A DNA stretch of 64,000 bases from Rikenellaceae bacterium (GTDB lineage Bacteria > Bacteroidota > Bacteroidia > Bacteroidales > Rikenellaceae), in NCBI GenBank assembly GCA_015060165.1, contig SUZC01000002.1:124001-188000 (forward strand). Reading direction: 5' to 3'. The translations under genes were made by a program, and so were the position numbers. Shown one piece after another: positions 15,035-24,224 of this stretch. Positions within the stretch are counted from its first letter, which is position 1; every line of letters begins with the position of its first letter. Below the pieces are notes generated by a model. It was not told the DNA's origin and searched no databases. It saw nothing but the letters and a program-made list of their open reading frames with translations.

Positions 15035-16072
15035 ATGAAGAAGATATTTTATTTTGTAGTGGCAGCTACTATGGTTTTGGCAAGCTGTTCTAAAGAGGAT
15101 GTATATACTTCGCAGAACGAAACTTATACTATTACGGCTACCATTGGTAACACTAGCCGTACAACTTATACAGATCAAACAGCCGATGCAGAAAAGGGCT
15201 TGAAGGTAGAGTGGGAAGCAAACGAAAAGATTTCCGTTATTGAAGTTAACGATAATAAATTTACTGGGAATGTGTATGAGTTTACTTCAACAAATGTAGC
15301 AGGTGCTACAGCTACATTTACTGCTCCTGCTGGCTTTACGAAAAATGATAGTTATCAGTATGTTGCTGTATATCCTGCTTTGCAAAAATTTGAAGAAGGT
15401 ACATACTTTGGAGGTACTGCTAATAATGTAGCTACCTTACAAGTTAAGACTGGTAATAATCAATATATTACCAGCAGTATGCTTACTTCTGGTACTAATA
15501 AAGCATATCAATCTAAAGAGAATGATTGTAGTCATTTAAAGAATTATGATGCTATGGTATCAACAGTGACATTTAATGGTAATGTAGCGGATATAAACTT
15601 TACCAAGCTTAATGCTGTTATTAAATGGGATCTTACTCTTCCTGAAGAAGCTGTTACAGCTGGAATGAAACCCTATATGTTTACTATAGAAGGAACTTCT
15701 AATACTGGTATGTTTTATGATACATCTATTTCATTGTCTGCCATAGCAGAAGGCAAAATATATTGGTCAGGTGGTAATAGAAGTAAAACATTGTCAATGA
15801 ATTTGGGAAATTCGACGGGTTCTACATCTATAAATATTCCAAGCGATGGAAACCTATCAGTCTATATGCCTGTATTTGGTACAAATCCTAATTCTTATAT
15901 GCAATTTTTTAGTAAAGATGTAACATATTCTATTACTGTTAATTGTAAGGGTGCTGGAGCTTACGATGATGGTGCTGAATATACTGCTAGCATTAGTTGT
16001 ACTGAAAATAAGTTAATAGAACAAGGTAAGGTATATGTTATTAAAGCTACTTTAGAGAAAATAGCAGAATAA
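15035..16072 (+). CDS. fimbrillin-family (Mfa-like) surface lipoprotein
   Basis: A 345-aa lipoprotein. The signal peptide is residues 1-17, with lipobox LASC and Cys18. A TSRTTYTD motif and KVEWEANEKISVIEV near residues 50-75 are the hallmark start of the fimbrillin-like fold (PF13149-type). The remainder is beta-rich and ends IKATLEK, as in complete members, so the gene looks intact. Members are fimbrial subunits or anchors exported to the outer surface. The gene is visibly AT-richer than its neighbours, with AAA/GAA and TAT/AAT codons favoured, suggesting acquisition by transfer. A strong terminator follows. Confidence 0.8.
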   Translation: MKKIFYFVVAATMVLASCSKEDVYTSQNETYTITATIGNTSRTTYTDQTADAEKGLKVEWEANEKISVIEVNDNKFTGNVYEFTSTNVAGATATFTAPAGFTKNDSYQYVAVYPALQKFEEGTYFGGTANNVATLQVKTGNNQYITSSMLTSGTNKAYQSKENDCSHLKNYDAMVSTVTFNGNVADINFTKLNAVIKWDLTLPEEAVTAGMKPYMFTIEGTSNTGMFYDTSISLSAIAEGKIYWSGGNRSKTLSMNLGNSTGSTSINIPSDGNLSVYMPVFGTNPNSYMQFFSKDVTYSITVNCKGAGAYDDGAEYTASISCTENKLIEQGKVYVIKATLEKIAE

Positions 16073-16100
16073 TAAAGAATATAATTAAATTTAATTCTTT

Positions 16101-16136
16101 AAAAGGCTGCACTTAAATTGTTGCAGCCTTTTTTTT
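16101..16136 (+). terminator. terminator after the fimbrillin-like gene
   Basis: AAAAGGCTGCA (16101-16111) pairs with TGCAGCCTTTT, followed by a run of T. Confidence 0.85.
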
Positions 16137-16221
16137 ATATGTTTCGCGGTAGAATAAGTTTGGCTTATAGCACAATAAATTCTTTTGATCGTATTTATGG
16201 TTTTTTGTAGGAAAAGTGTAT

Positions 16222-16229
16222 TACTTTTG
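16222..16229 (+). promoter_or_regulatory. -7 box of the rubredoxin promoter
   Basis: TACTTTTG matches TAnnTTTG and lies 45 bp before the rubredoxin ATG. No good -33 box is found at the usual spacing. Confidence 0.35.
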
Positions 16230-16274
16230 CAGTAGAGAAAGATAAATAATAACAAACAAATAAACATTAAAACT

Positions 16275-16433
16275 ATGAAAAAATACACTTGTATCCCTTG
16301 TGGTTGGGAGTATGATCCCGCAGTAGGAGACCCAGATAACGGTATTGAGCCAGGAACTTCGTTTGAGGATTTGCCAGATGATTGGACTTGTCCACTTTGT
16401 GGAGCTGGCAAGGATTCATTCGAGGCAGAGTAA
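16275..16433 (+). CDS. rubredoxin
   Basis: A 52-aa protein starting [20 protein letters not shown]. The four iron ligands are in two knuckles, CIPCG (6-9) and [12 protein letters not shown], with the usual [11 protein letters not shown] between. This is the full length of a classic rubredoxin. It is a one-electron carrier in the cytoplasm, generally for oxygen and peroxide detoxification in anaerobes. It stands alone, with an upstream -7 box and a downstream hairpin. Confidence 0.95.
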   Translation: MKKYTCIPCGWEYDPAVGDPDNGIEPGTSFEDLPDDWTCPLCGAGKDSFEAE

Positions 16434-16492
16434 ATACTCTTTTAGTAAGTAATTATAATGAATTAGTTAGGTTAATAAATATTTTTAACGGA

Positions 16493-16520
16493 AATAGGCG
16501 ACCCGCAAAGGTCGCCTATT
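16493..16520. terminator. hairpin between rubredoxin and aspS (bidirectional terminator)
   Basis: AATAGGCGACC (16493-16503) pairs perfectly with GGTCGCCTATT (16510-16520). The T-content after the stem is modest on both strands, so termination strength is uncertain. Confidence 0.6.
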
Positions 16521-16541
16521 CTTGTGAGTTAATTATTTTCT

Positions 16542-18296
16542 TTATTCTGGTTTTACCAACGATAGATACAACTCGTCGAGCTGAGCCTGATCAATTACAG
16601 ATGGAGCATCGAGCATCACGTCGCGACCTGCATTGTTCTTCGGGAATGCAATGAAGTCACGAATAGACTCCGAACCACCGAATAACGAACACAAGCGGTC
16701 AAAACCAAATGCCAAACCACCGTGAGGAGGTGCACCAAACTTAAATGCATTCATCAAGAAGCCAAACTGCTCCTGAGCTTTTTCTGGTGTGAAGCCCAAA
16801 ATCTTGAAGATGAGAGCTTGCAATTGAGCATCGTGGATACGAATTGAACCACCGCCAATCTCTGTACCGTTGCATACAAAGTCGTATGCGTTGGCACGTA
16901 CACGGCCAGGATCGCTCTCCATATACTGTACATCTTCTGGCTTTGGCGAGGTGAATGGGTGGTGCATTGCGTAGTAACGCTCAGTCTCGTCGTCCCACTC
17001 GAACATTGGGAAATCCACAACCCATAGTGGTGCAAACTTCTTAGGATCACGAAGTCCTAATAACTCGGCAACGTGCAGACGCAAAGCGCAAAGTTGAGAG
17101 AGAGCCTTAAACTTCTTGCCACACAATACCAACATCAAATCTCCGGGCTTTGCCTCCATACGCTCGGCAATAGTCTTCAAATCCTCTGCCGAGAAGAACT
17201 TATCGATTGAAGATTTCACATTGCCCTGCTCGTCGAGACGAATCCATACCAAACCCTTTGCCCCCACCTGTGGACGCTTCACATAATCTGTTAGGGCATC
17301 AATTTGTTTGCGAGTGTATCCTGCGCAACCCGTTGCCGCAAATCCTACGACATACTCTGCATCATCGAATACTGAGAATGAGTGGCCGTGAGCCAAGTCG
17401 GTAATATCGTGGAACTCCATTCCGAAACGCAAATCGGGCTTATCCGAACCATACTTCTCCATTGCCTCAATCCAGGGCATACGGCGGAATGGCTCAGTGA
17501 AGTCGATGTTCATCACATCCTTGAACATATATTTTGCCCAACGCTCAAATACCTCCAATATATCCTCCTGCTCCACGAACGACATTTCGCAGTCAATCTG
17601 TGTAAACTCAGGCTGACGGTCAGCGCGTAAATCCTCATCTCGGAAGCATCGAACAATCTGGAAATAGCGGTCGTAACCTGCCACCATCAGGAGCTGCTTC
17701 AATGTCTGAGGAGACTGTGGGAGTGCGTAGAACTGGTTGGGGTTCATTCGGCTTGGTACCACAAAGTCACGTGCTCCCTCTGGGGTCGAACCTACCAAAT
17801 ATGGAGTTTCAATCTCCAGGAATCCCTCTTTGTCGAGGAATGTGCGGATTGCGTGGGCCATGCGATGACGCAATTCCATATTGCGCTGCAATGGTGGACG
17901 ACGCAAATCCAGATAGCGGTATTTCATTCTCAAATCATCGCCACCGTCTGAGTTCTCCTCGATAGTAAATGGGGGAGTCTGGGCTTCGTTCAATATTGTG
18001 AGGGTCTCGGCTGCAACCTCAATATCGCCGGTAGGCATTTTGGGGTTCTTCGATGAACGCTCTATGACCTTTCCTGTAACCTGCAATACAAACTCACGAC
18101 CCAATCGAGATGCTGCCTCGCGAGCCTCTGCTGGCGAATTCTCCTCGACTACTATCTGCGAGATGCCATAACGGTCGCGTAGGTCGATGAATGTCATCGC
18201 GCCTAAGTTTCTTACTTTCTGCACCCAGCCGGCGAGTGTAACGGTCTGACCGACGTTCTCGATACGCAACTCACCGCAAGTATGACTTCTATACAT
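16542..18296 (-). CDS. aspS: aspartyl-tRNA synthetase
   Basis: A 584-aa class IIb synthetase. The start [11 protein letters not shown] at 18296 is the family start; the frame is open further upstream but without homology. An N-terminal OB anticodon-binding fold ([14 protein letters not shown]) precedes motif 2 ([20 protein letters not shown]). The bacterial GAD insertion domain is in the middle, and motif 3 ([14 protein letters not shown]) is at the C-terminus. It charges tRNA-Asp in the cytoplasm. It is a single-gene unit with its own promoter. Confidence 0.96.
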   Translation of the reverse strand: MYRSHTCGELRIENVGQTVTLAGWVQKVRNLGAMTFIDLRDRYGISQIVVEENSPAEAREAASRLGREFVLQVTGKVIERSSKNPKMPTGDIEVAAETLTILNEAQTPPFTIEENSDGGDDLRMKYRYLDLRRPPLQRNMELRHRMAHAIRTFLDKEGFLEIETPYLVGSTPEGARDFVVPSRMNPNQFYALPQSPQTLKQLLMVAGYDRYFQIVRCFRDEDLRADRQPEFTQIDCEMSFVEQEDILEVFERWAKYMFKDVMNIDFTEPFRRMPWIEAMEKYGSDKPDLRFGMEFHDITDLAHGHSFSVFDDAEYVVGFAATGCAGYTRKQIDALTDYVKRPQVGAKGLVWIRLDEQGNVKSSIDKFFSAEDLKTIAERMEAKPGDLMLVLCGKKFKALSQLCALRLHVAELLGLRDPKKFAPLWVVDFPMFEWDDETERYYAMHHPFTSPKPEDVQYMESDPGRVRANAYDFVCNGTEIGGGSIRIHDAQLQALIFKILGFTPEKAQEQFGFLMNAFKFGAPPHGGLAFGFDRLCSLFGGSESIRDFIAFPKNNAGRDVMLDAPSVIDQAQLDELYLSLVKPE

Positions 18297-18338
18297 AGAT
18301 ATTTGATTTATTAGTTCTCTAATTTCGTTATAAACATA

Positions 18339-18370
18339 CAAAAATAATAAAAATGCCAAATATACGCAAT
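18339..18370 (-). promoter_or_regulatory. aspS promoter
   Basis: On the minus strand: ATTG (18370-18367), 20 bp, TATTTTTG (18346-18339). The -7 box is perfect. The start of transcription would be about 35 nt before the aspS ATG. Confidence 0.55.
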
Positions 18371-18507
18371 CCATTGGCCCTTTTTTTATAGATATTACCA
18401 TTATACATATAAGGACTATCCCGTATTTGCAATATTTGTTTCGATTTATTAATTTCGCACTATTGTTTAATAACTCGATTTTGTCAGGCTGATAACATTA
18501 CATAATT

Positions 18508-19020
18508 ATGAAACAGAATACCACCCCACTTCAGCAATCTGTATCTTCCGAGGCCACAAATGGTGCTATTTCGAGGGAAAATCAAGCAAAACGCGACAAT
18601 AAATATATGCTTATGGCAATAAATGAAGCACATAAAGCGTTAAAGATAGAGGAAGTACCTATCGGTGCTGTAGTAGTTTGTGGGGATAAAATTATCGGCC
18701 GTGGCCATAATTTGGTCGAAACACTATGCGATGCTACAGCTCATGCCGAGATGCAGAGTATTACCGCAGCGGCTGCCACGCTAGGAGGAAAATATTTGAA
18801 AGGCTGTACGTTGTATGTTACAGTGGAGCCTTGTGTTATGTGCGCTGGTGCATTAGCGTGGAGCCAAATAGATAGGGTAGTATACGGAGCAGCCGACCCC
18901 AAACGTGGTTATTCGCGTCTGCAAGGCCAGATTTTTCATCCAAAGACCGAGGTTGTTGGAGGAGTTATGGCCGATGAGTGTGAGCAGTTAATGAAAGATT
19001 TTTTCAGTAAATTGCGATAA
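18508..19020 (+). CDS. tadA: tRNA-specific adenosine deaminase (TadA-like)
   Basis: A 170-aa zinc deaminase. The zinc ligands are H79 (HAE, with catalytic Glu81) and C109/C112 in EPCVMCAGA, the exact CDA-type pattern of TadA. The family turns A34 of tRNA-Arg into inosine. The first 33 residues (Gln/Ser/Thr-rich) are extra relative to the usual length, and an internal Met at 34-36 (18607) could be the true start. Other nucleoside deaminases share the fold, but PIGAVVV and the spacing fit TadA best. Confidence 0.85.
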   Translation: MKQNTTPLQQSVSSEATNGAISRENQAKRDNKYMLMAINEAHKALKIEEVPIGAVVVCGDKIIGRGHNLVETLCDATAHAEMQSITAAAATLGGKYLKGCTLYVTVEPCVMCAGALAWSQIDRVVYGAADPKRGYSRLQGQIFHPKTEVVGGVMADECEQLMKDFFSKLR

Positions 19021-19077
19021 GATTTATTTGCGAGTGAGTCTCCGATTTGGGCCAATAGCGATGTTAACGCTCTAAAA

Positions 19078-19109
19078 TTTGCATCGAGAGAAAAAAAATT
19101 ATAACTTTG
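19078..19109 (+). promoter_or_regulatory. promoter of the TPR protein gene
   Basis: TTTG (19078-19081), 20 bp, TAACTTTG (19102-19109): a perfect match to the Bacteroidetes pattern. The leader is about 85 nt. Confidence 0.7.
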
Positions 19110-19199
19110 TAGGTCATTTTTGCCGCCAGGTGTGGCGCGATGATAATAATTGAAGAGGAAATTTTTTAGAATAAAACCTTAATAAACAACTTTTTAACG

Positions 19200-20171
19200 A
19201 TGAAAAAGATTCTTTTTATGGTTGCCGCTTTGATGGGATTTACCGTTGCATCGGCGCAGACAAACGTGGTTGATTCTTACAACCAGAGTGTTCAGGCTCT
19301 TCAGGGCAAGGATTACGCAAAGGCTATCGAGTTGCTCGAGGCTGTTATCGCTGATGGCGATGGCGAGGAGGACGAAGCTATTATGGGTTGCGTAGAGAAC
19401 GCGAAGAAGAACCTCCCCGTAGCATATCAGGGTATGGGTCTTCGTGCAGCAGCTGCTGCTATGAAGGCACAGAAGCCTGAGGATAAGGATGCTAAGTTTG
19501 CTGAGGCTCTTTCATTCTTGGATAAGGCAAAGGCAAAGGCAAAGGCTTTTAATCAGGCACGTGCATTGGCAACTGCAACTGCAGCTGCTGGTAAGGTTTA
19601 CCAGGCTCAGGGTGGTGGTTACTACAACTCAGGTAACTTCGCTAAGGCTATCGAGGTATTCTCAAAGGGTTATGCTGCTGACAAGCGCAACACCGATATC
19701 GCTATGATGCTTGCAGAGAGCTACTTCAAGTCAGACAAGTATAACGAGGGTGTTCAGGTATGCTCTGAGGTTGCTGCTCTTCCTGCTGGTCCTAAGTTCG
19801 ATGCAGCAAAGGCAAAGGCAAAGGCTACTATGAGCCAGTATACTAACAATAAGATTGCAGCTATGCAGCAGGCAAACGATTTCGACGGCATCATCAAGAT
19901 GTCTGAGACTATCGCTGACAAAGCACTTGCGCAGAAGGTTGCAGTTCAGGCTTACTTCTTGAAGAAGGACTACGCTAAGGTTATCGAGATTGGTGAGGCA
20001 GCAGCTGCTTTGCAGACTGACGACGAGAGCAAGAGCGCAGTTTACTTCAACTTGGGTTCTGCTTACAACGCTAAGGAGATGCGCGACAAGGCTATCGAGG
20101 CTTTGAAGAAGGTTACTGCTGAGCCTTATGCAACTCCTGCAAAGGCTGCCGTAGCTGAGCTTTCTAAGTAA
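19200..20171 (+). CDS. secreted tetratricopeptide-repeat protein
   Basis: A 323-aa protein with a signal peptide (MKKILFMVAALMGFTVASAQ), so it is probably periplasmic or outer-membrane associated. TPR-like helix pairs run through the chain, for example ALQGKDYAKAIELLEAVI (34-51), GNFAKAIEVFSKGYAADKRN, KDYAKVIEIGEAAAAL, and AYNAKEMRDKAIEALKKV at the end. It is Ala/Lys-rich, and its codon use is strongly biased to AAG, GAG and GCT, typical of high expression; the perfect promoter agrees. The function is unknown; TPR proteins act as scaffolds. It is a single-gene unit closed by a strong terminator. Confidence 0.8.
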   Translation: MKKILFMVAALMGFTVASAQTNVVDSYNQSVQALQGKDYAKAIELLEAVIADGDGEEDEAIMGCVENAKKNLPVAYQGMGLRAAAAAMKAQKPEDKDAKFAEALSFLDKAKAKAKAFNQARALATATAAAGKVYQAQGGGYYNSGNFAKAIEVFSKGYAADKRNTDIAMMLAESYFKSDKYNEGVQVCSEVAALPAGPKFDAAKAKAKATMSQYTNNKIAAMQQANDFDGIIKMSETIADKALAQKVAVQAYFLKKDYAKVIEIGEAAAALQTDDESKSAVYFNLGSAYNAKEMRDKAIEALKKVTAEPYATPAKAAVAELSK

Positions 20172-20209
20172 TTTAGCCACGAAATAGGCCCTCTGCTGGG
20201 CTTGACGAT

Positions 20210-20244
20210 AAAGTCCCGACCTCATCGTAGGTCGGGACTTTTTT
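20210..20244 (+). terminator. terminator of the TPR gene
   Basis: AAAGTCCCGACC (20210-20221) pairs perfectly with GGTCGGGACTTT (20230-20241), followed by T. Confidence 0.9.
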
Positions 20245-20633
20245 GCCTTTATTTGTGGCTTGTATAGTGTTTAATGTTTGCCTTTTATTTACCGCTTTGC
20301 AGCGCGACAACAAAAACTCTCCTTCGAAGTTAGAGGGAGTACCCGAAAGGGAGGGAGTGTGCCTTTGCCGCAAAGGTTATTCTTGGTAATGTTGTTTTCT
20401 ATAAGGTAGATTAATCCGCTTTGCGTCTTTGGGTTGCTACGGTTCTGCAAGGTGTGTAAACACACTCTGTTCTCACCTTAATCGCAACCTTCTTACATTT
20501 TTGTATAGAAGATAGTTGCATTGCTGGCCCTCTCCAATACCAGAATGTCAGAATGACGTGTTTATTTTATATTCCCGACCGTCAGGCAATTTTGAATTTT
20601 GAATTCTTCTGTCTCAGCTCCCACAGCCTTATA
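20245..20633. other. non-coding stretch with repeat-like segments
   Basis: No gene is supported here. A purine-rich block at about 20318-20360 (GAAGTTAGAGGGAG then CCCGAAAGGGAGGGAG) looks like degenerate interspersed-repeat sequence. ATTTTGAATTTTGAATTC near 20590 is a short tandem repeat. GTCAGAATGACG near 20545 may be a fragment of another element. Confidence 0.4.
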
Positions 20634-20674
20634 TACAAAAAGAAGACCCCTGCCCAGCAAGTGGGCGAGGGGTC
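20634..20674 (-). terminator. terminator of the susC-susD-lipoprotein operon
   Basis: GACCCC-TGCCCA (20645-20656) pairs with TGGGC-GGGGTC (to 20674). On the minus strand the stem is followed by TTCTTTTTG. Confidence 0.8.
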
Positions 20675-20738
20675 CTCGCTATAAACTTATGGTTGGTAGT
20701 TTATATATTTCTAACCTTCATAGTTTACTTATTTGAGA

Positions 20739-22532
20739 TTAGTGAATCTCAAGACCATTATGTGCCTTATTGATGGTCACACCCTCCAACTTGCGGAGAA
20801 CCATCTTGCGCTTAGCTGTTGCATCAGCAGCATCTGTTGTGTGAGATGCGTAGAACATAGCCTCCTTGCCGTATGCATTCTTGGCATAGATCAAGCAAGT
20901 GTAGCTTGTATCGGCTTTAGCACCATACATCGTCCAATCCCAACCATCAGCATTGATGTATTTTGGATCGATATCGAGATCCTGAGCCTGTGCATCGTAT
21001 GCCAATACATACTCCTCAAGTGTGAATCCATTTGCAAGGATATCACCGATAGAAGCAGTTGTTGCAGGAAGAACCTTCAACTCTGCAATCTCAGAACCCT
21101 CAAAGAGTACGCCGAAGCAATTAGTTCCATTGTAACCAGCTGCAAGGTAATTATTAACATAGTCATCATACTCAGCCAACTCCTCAGGAGTCATAGCGTA
21201 AGCAGCCAAGTCAACCTCTGGAACAGCAGCCTCACCTACACCTGGGTTGTAGAATGAAAGCAAATCGCCATCGTCAGTGATAACCTCACCCTCAGCGTTG
21301 ATAGGCAATGCAATTACAGTGTAAATGCCGCTACCCAAAGCATCGGGAGATACCAAATCCATAGCATATACTTGCTCTACTTCCTCCTCCTCAGAGTCCT
21401 CCTCAGGCATCTCCTCGCCTGTGTCGTCAACAGCGTCAACAGTTGTTGACTCGATTGTGCCGTCGGCCATACCTGCAAGTGTTGCCTGAATAGCAGCAGC
21501 GTCAGCAGTGATATCGCCCTCTACAAATGCATACTGAATCTGAGCTACGTCAACGCCAAATGCTACGCGAGCAATAGGATATGTAGTCTCGTCATCACCA
21601 GCTACACGGAAACCACCGTAAGCCAACTTCAATTCGTAATCAGTCAATACAACGCCGGGCATTACAATACGTGTCAAACCATTTTGACAACCCCAAAAGT
21701 AGTCGAAACTACCTTCTTTGTATAGTGTCATAGCCTGCTCCATTGTCTTAGGACCAAATGTGATGACTCCATCTGCGTATGTACCTACGTTGTCTCCATA
21801 CATTCTTACCCAAATATCACCATAAGGATCAACTGTAAGACCAAGTGCCTGCTCAGGAATAACAACAGCCTCAGGATTTCTTACATCAATTGCAAAATAT
21901 ACGTCATTCTCAAATGCCTTGAAATTTGAAGCCTTAACAGGGTAACCTGCTCCGTAAGGATTCTTAAGGTAGATAAATCCAGGATTGTTTGTGTTCTCAT
22001 AAATCTCAACCTCATACTCTGGATTTCCACCAATGTCAAAAATGTTTGGAATAAAGTCATCACGATACAAGCCCTTACCCAACAAAACGAATGGCTCGGG
22101 AACTTTTACTGTCACCGTAATCTCATTGTTACCATAAGGAGTTGTTGCGCTCTGGTCGCCAATAGTAAGAGTTATCTTGTATGAGCTACCTTCCTTCAAC
22201 TTAGCCATATCATAAGTTACATCGATTGATGTCTTATTCATACCAGCCTTGAAATCAACCTTAGCAGGAGCTGTGAAAGCACCCTCCTCACCCTGTGTGA
22301 GAGTTACAGGTACGCTAACAGCGGCCTCGCTCTGACCACGCATAACTGTAATTGTGATAGGCTTATCGTCAGCTTTGCTAACAGAAACGCTTGTAGTATT
22401 CTCTTTTGGGAAATATACCTGAGCACCCTCAACGGCCTGTGCGGGATCGTAATCGTCGAACTTATTCTCGCAGGCTACGAATGTAGCGCAAGCCAATGCT
22501 GCTACTGCAAATATTCTAAAAAATCTTTTCAT
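20739..22532 (-). CDS. outer-membrane lipoprotein, third gene of the Sus operon (SusE/SGBP position)
   Basis: A 597-aa lipoprotein with lipobox FVAC and Cys21. An N-terminal beta domain (about 35-150; VPVTLTQGEEGAFTAPAKVDF) resembles the Calx-beta/DUF-type repeats found in surface glycan-binding proteins. A strongly acidic linker near residue 375 (GEEMPEEDSEEEEVEQ) splits the rest. No catalytic motif is recognised. By position it is the accessory surface binding protein of the SusC/SusD pair, 31 bp downstream of susD. The ligand cannot be told. Confidence 0.7.
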   Translation of the reverse strand: MKRFFRIFAVAALACATFVACENKFDDYDPAQAVEGAQVYFPKENTTSVSVSKADDKPITITVMRGQSEAAVSVPVTLTQGEEGAFTAPAKVDFKAGMNKTSIDVTYDMAKLKEGSSYKITLTIGDQSATTPYGNNEITVTVKVPEPFVLLGKGLYRDDFIPNIFDIGGNPEYEVEIYENTNNPGFIYLKNPYGAGYPVKASNFKAFENDVYFAIDVRNPEAVVIPEQALGLTVDPYGDIWVRMYGDNVGTYADGVITFGPKTMEQAMTLYKEGSFDYFWGCQNGLTRIVMPGVVLTDYELKLAYGGFRVAGDDETTYPIARVAFGVDVAQIQYAFVEGDITADAAAIQATLAGMADGTIESTTVDAVDDTGEEMPEEDSEEEEVEQVYAMDLVSPDALGSGIYTVIALPINAEGEVITDDGDLLSFYNPGVGEAAVPEVDLAAYAMTPEELAEYDDYVNNYLAAGYNGTNCFGVLFEGSEIAELKVLPATTASIGDILANGFTLEEYVLAYDAQAQDLDIDPKYINADGWDWTMYGAKADTSYTCLIYAKNAYGKEAMFYASHTTDAADATAKRKMVLRKLEGVTINKAHNGLEIH

Positions 22533-22563
22533 AATCTTTTCTCTGTTTTAGTTCGTTAAACGA

Positions 22564-24204
22564 TTATTCCTCGGTTGGAACCCAAGTCTTAACGATATCA
22601 CAAGGCTCTGGGTTGTTCTTACCCTTCAATGCCTCGTTCTGCAATACCTCCTTCTCGGGGATTACGAAGTTCCACCAAGGTGCACGACCGTCGGTATTGA
22701 TACGGCTATCAGTTGATACGTTAGTACCCTCGTAACCAGTCTCCTTACCGTAGTTCAAACGCTTGAAGTCGTAGAATACTACACCCTCGCCCCACAACTC
22801 AACACGCTTCTGCCACATTGTAGCATCAACAACAGCCTCAGTTGTAGCAACTGGCTTAACGAAAGCTGCATCACGAGTAGTAGCAAATGCTGTAATCATA
22901 TCGGCAGCCTTAGCTGGATCTGAGTAAGCAGTAGCCTCAGCCTCGATAAGCAACATCTCCTCTACACGCATCATACAGATACTTGTAACGTTACCTACGT
23001 TGTAGTTCAAAATCTCACCATTAGCAGGACGGAACTTAACACTTGCATAAGGTGCGAAGTAACCTTCCCAATCCTCGTCCTCGATGTTGATGTTACAAAT
23101 ATCCTTGTTCTCAGCCCACCAAGCCTCTGGATCAGGACCCAAGAATGCACGCTTACGCCAGTCGGTGTCAGCGATACGGTTGTAGAAGTTTACGTGAACA
23201 CCCTGCTGTACGAGTGAAGCATAACCCCAAGATGCCTCAGCACCACGCCAAGCAACGAAGTTAACCAAGTTTGTAATACCCTCAGCAGACTGTGGCAAGT
23301 ACCACAACCAAGAGTTGTTAGGAGTGTTGAAACCAGTCTTAGGATCCAACCACTGAGCCTCTGTCAAAATTGTTGCACCTGACTCATCGATAGCCTTGCG
23401 AGCGTATGATGCGGCCTGAGCGTAGTTTGACTTGTCGAAGCCACCCAACCAAAGGTATGCACGAGCCTTCAAACCATAAACAACAGCCAATGAAGGAACG
23501 TCCTTACCGCCACGGTGAGAGTTGTTTGTAAGCAATGCCTCAGCATCGTCCAAGTCCTGGAAGATAAACTCAAACATCTCATCACGAGTCAAACGTGGGT
23601 TGTTACGAGCCTCAGCCTCAGTTGTAGTCTCAGTGATCTTAGGAACTGTCAAGCCCTTAACCTCTGACACGTTTGTGTACTTGTTCTCCAATGGATCGAA
23701 TGAACGAGCCATATCCAAGTAGAGTGCAGCACGGTTAGCCTTAGCGTATGCCAAGTAAGCCTTCATCTCGTCAGTCTCGGGCTCAGCACCGATAACTGCG
23801 ATAATATCGTTACAAGACTTAACGAAGTTCCAGTAGCAATACCAAGTAAACTGTGAACGTGACTGAGTAGAGTTCAATGAAGTACCTACGTCCCAGAACC
23901 AGAACCAGTTGTATCCAGAGTTTGAGTCACCGGTTGTCTGAACAACATCACCGGTAGCAGAGTCGGTTGCACACATAATACCGGGAAGACCGAAGTCGAA
24001 ACCCTGGTTATTGCCAGAACCGAATACCGAATAAGGAAGTGCCTCCGCAACAGGGATAGCATTAACCATTGCCTGAACAGCCGTAGAAGACTGAGCAACA
24101 GACTCAGCAGTAACCACACTATTAGGCTCGGTCTCCTTTATACAGCCTGTCATTGCCACTGAGGCAAAGAGGGCCAAAGTCGAAATTTTCAATATTTTGT
24201 TCAT
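22564..24204 (-). CDS. SusD/RagB-family nutrient-binding outer-membrane lipoprotein
   Basis: A 546-aa lipoprotein. The ATG at 24204 gives MNKILKISTLALFASVAMTG with the lipidated Cys at the end of the lipobox (MTGC). The rest has the SusD pattern: N-terminal TPR-like helices with KANRAALYLDMARSFDP, GLKARAYLWLG in the middle, and the C-terminal WQKRVELWGEG/YDFKRL segment. SusD caps the SusC barrel and binds the substrate. It lies 20 bp after susC. Confidence 0.92.
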   Translation of the reverse strand: MNKILKISTLALFASVAMTGCIKETEPNSVVTAESVAQSSTAVQAMVNAIPVAEALPYSVFGSGNNQGFDFGLPGIMCATDSATGDVVQTTGDSNSGYNWFWFWDVGTSLNSTQSRSQFTWYCYWNFVKSCNDIIAVIGAEPETDEMKAYLAYAKANRAALYLDMARSFDPLENKYTNVSEVKGLTVPKITETTTEAEARNNPRLTRDEMFEFIFQDLDDAEALLTNNSHRGGKDVPSLAVVYGLKARAYLWLGGFDKSNYAQAASYARKAIDESGATILTEAQWLDPKTGFNTPNNSWLWYLPQSAEGITNLVNFVAWRGAEASWGYASLVQQGVHVNFYNRIADTDWRKRAFLGPDPEAWWAENKDICNINIEDEDWEGYFAPYASVKFRPANGEILNYNVGNVTSICMMRVEEMLLIEAEATAYSDPAKAADMITAFATTRDAAFVKPVATTEAVVDATMWQKRVELWGEGVVFYDFKRLNYGKETGYEGTNVSTDSRINTDGRAPWWNFVIPEKEVLQNEALKGKNNPEPCDIVKTWVPTEE

Positions 24205-24224
24205 AATCAAAGTCTTTTAGTGGA

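Noticed and set aside
20173..20373. 66-aa minus-strand frame over the TPR terminator
   Set aside because: It runs through a strong terminator and repeat-like sequence; its product looks like translated repeat.
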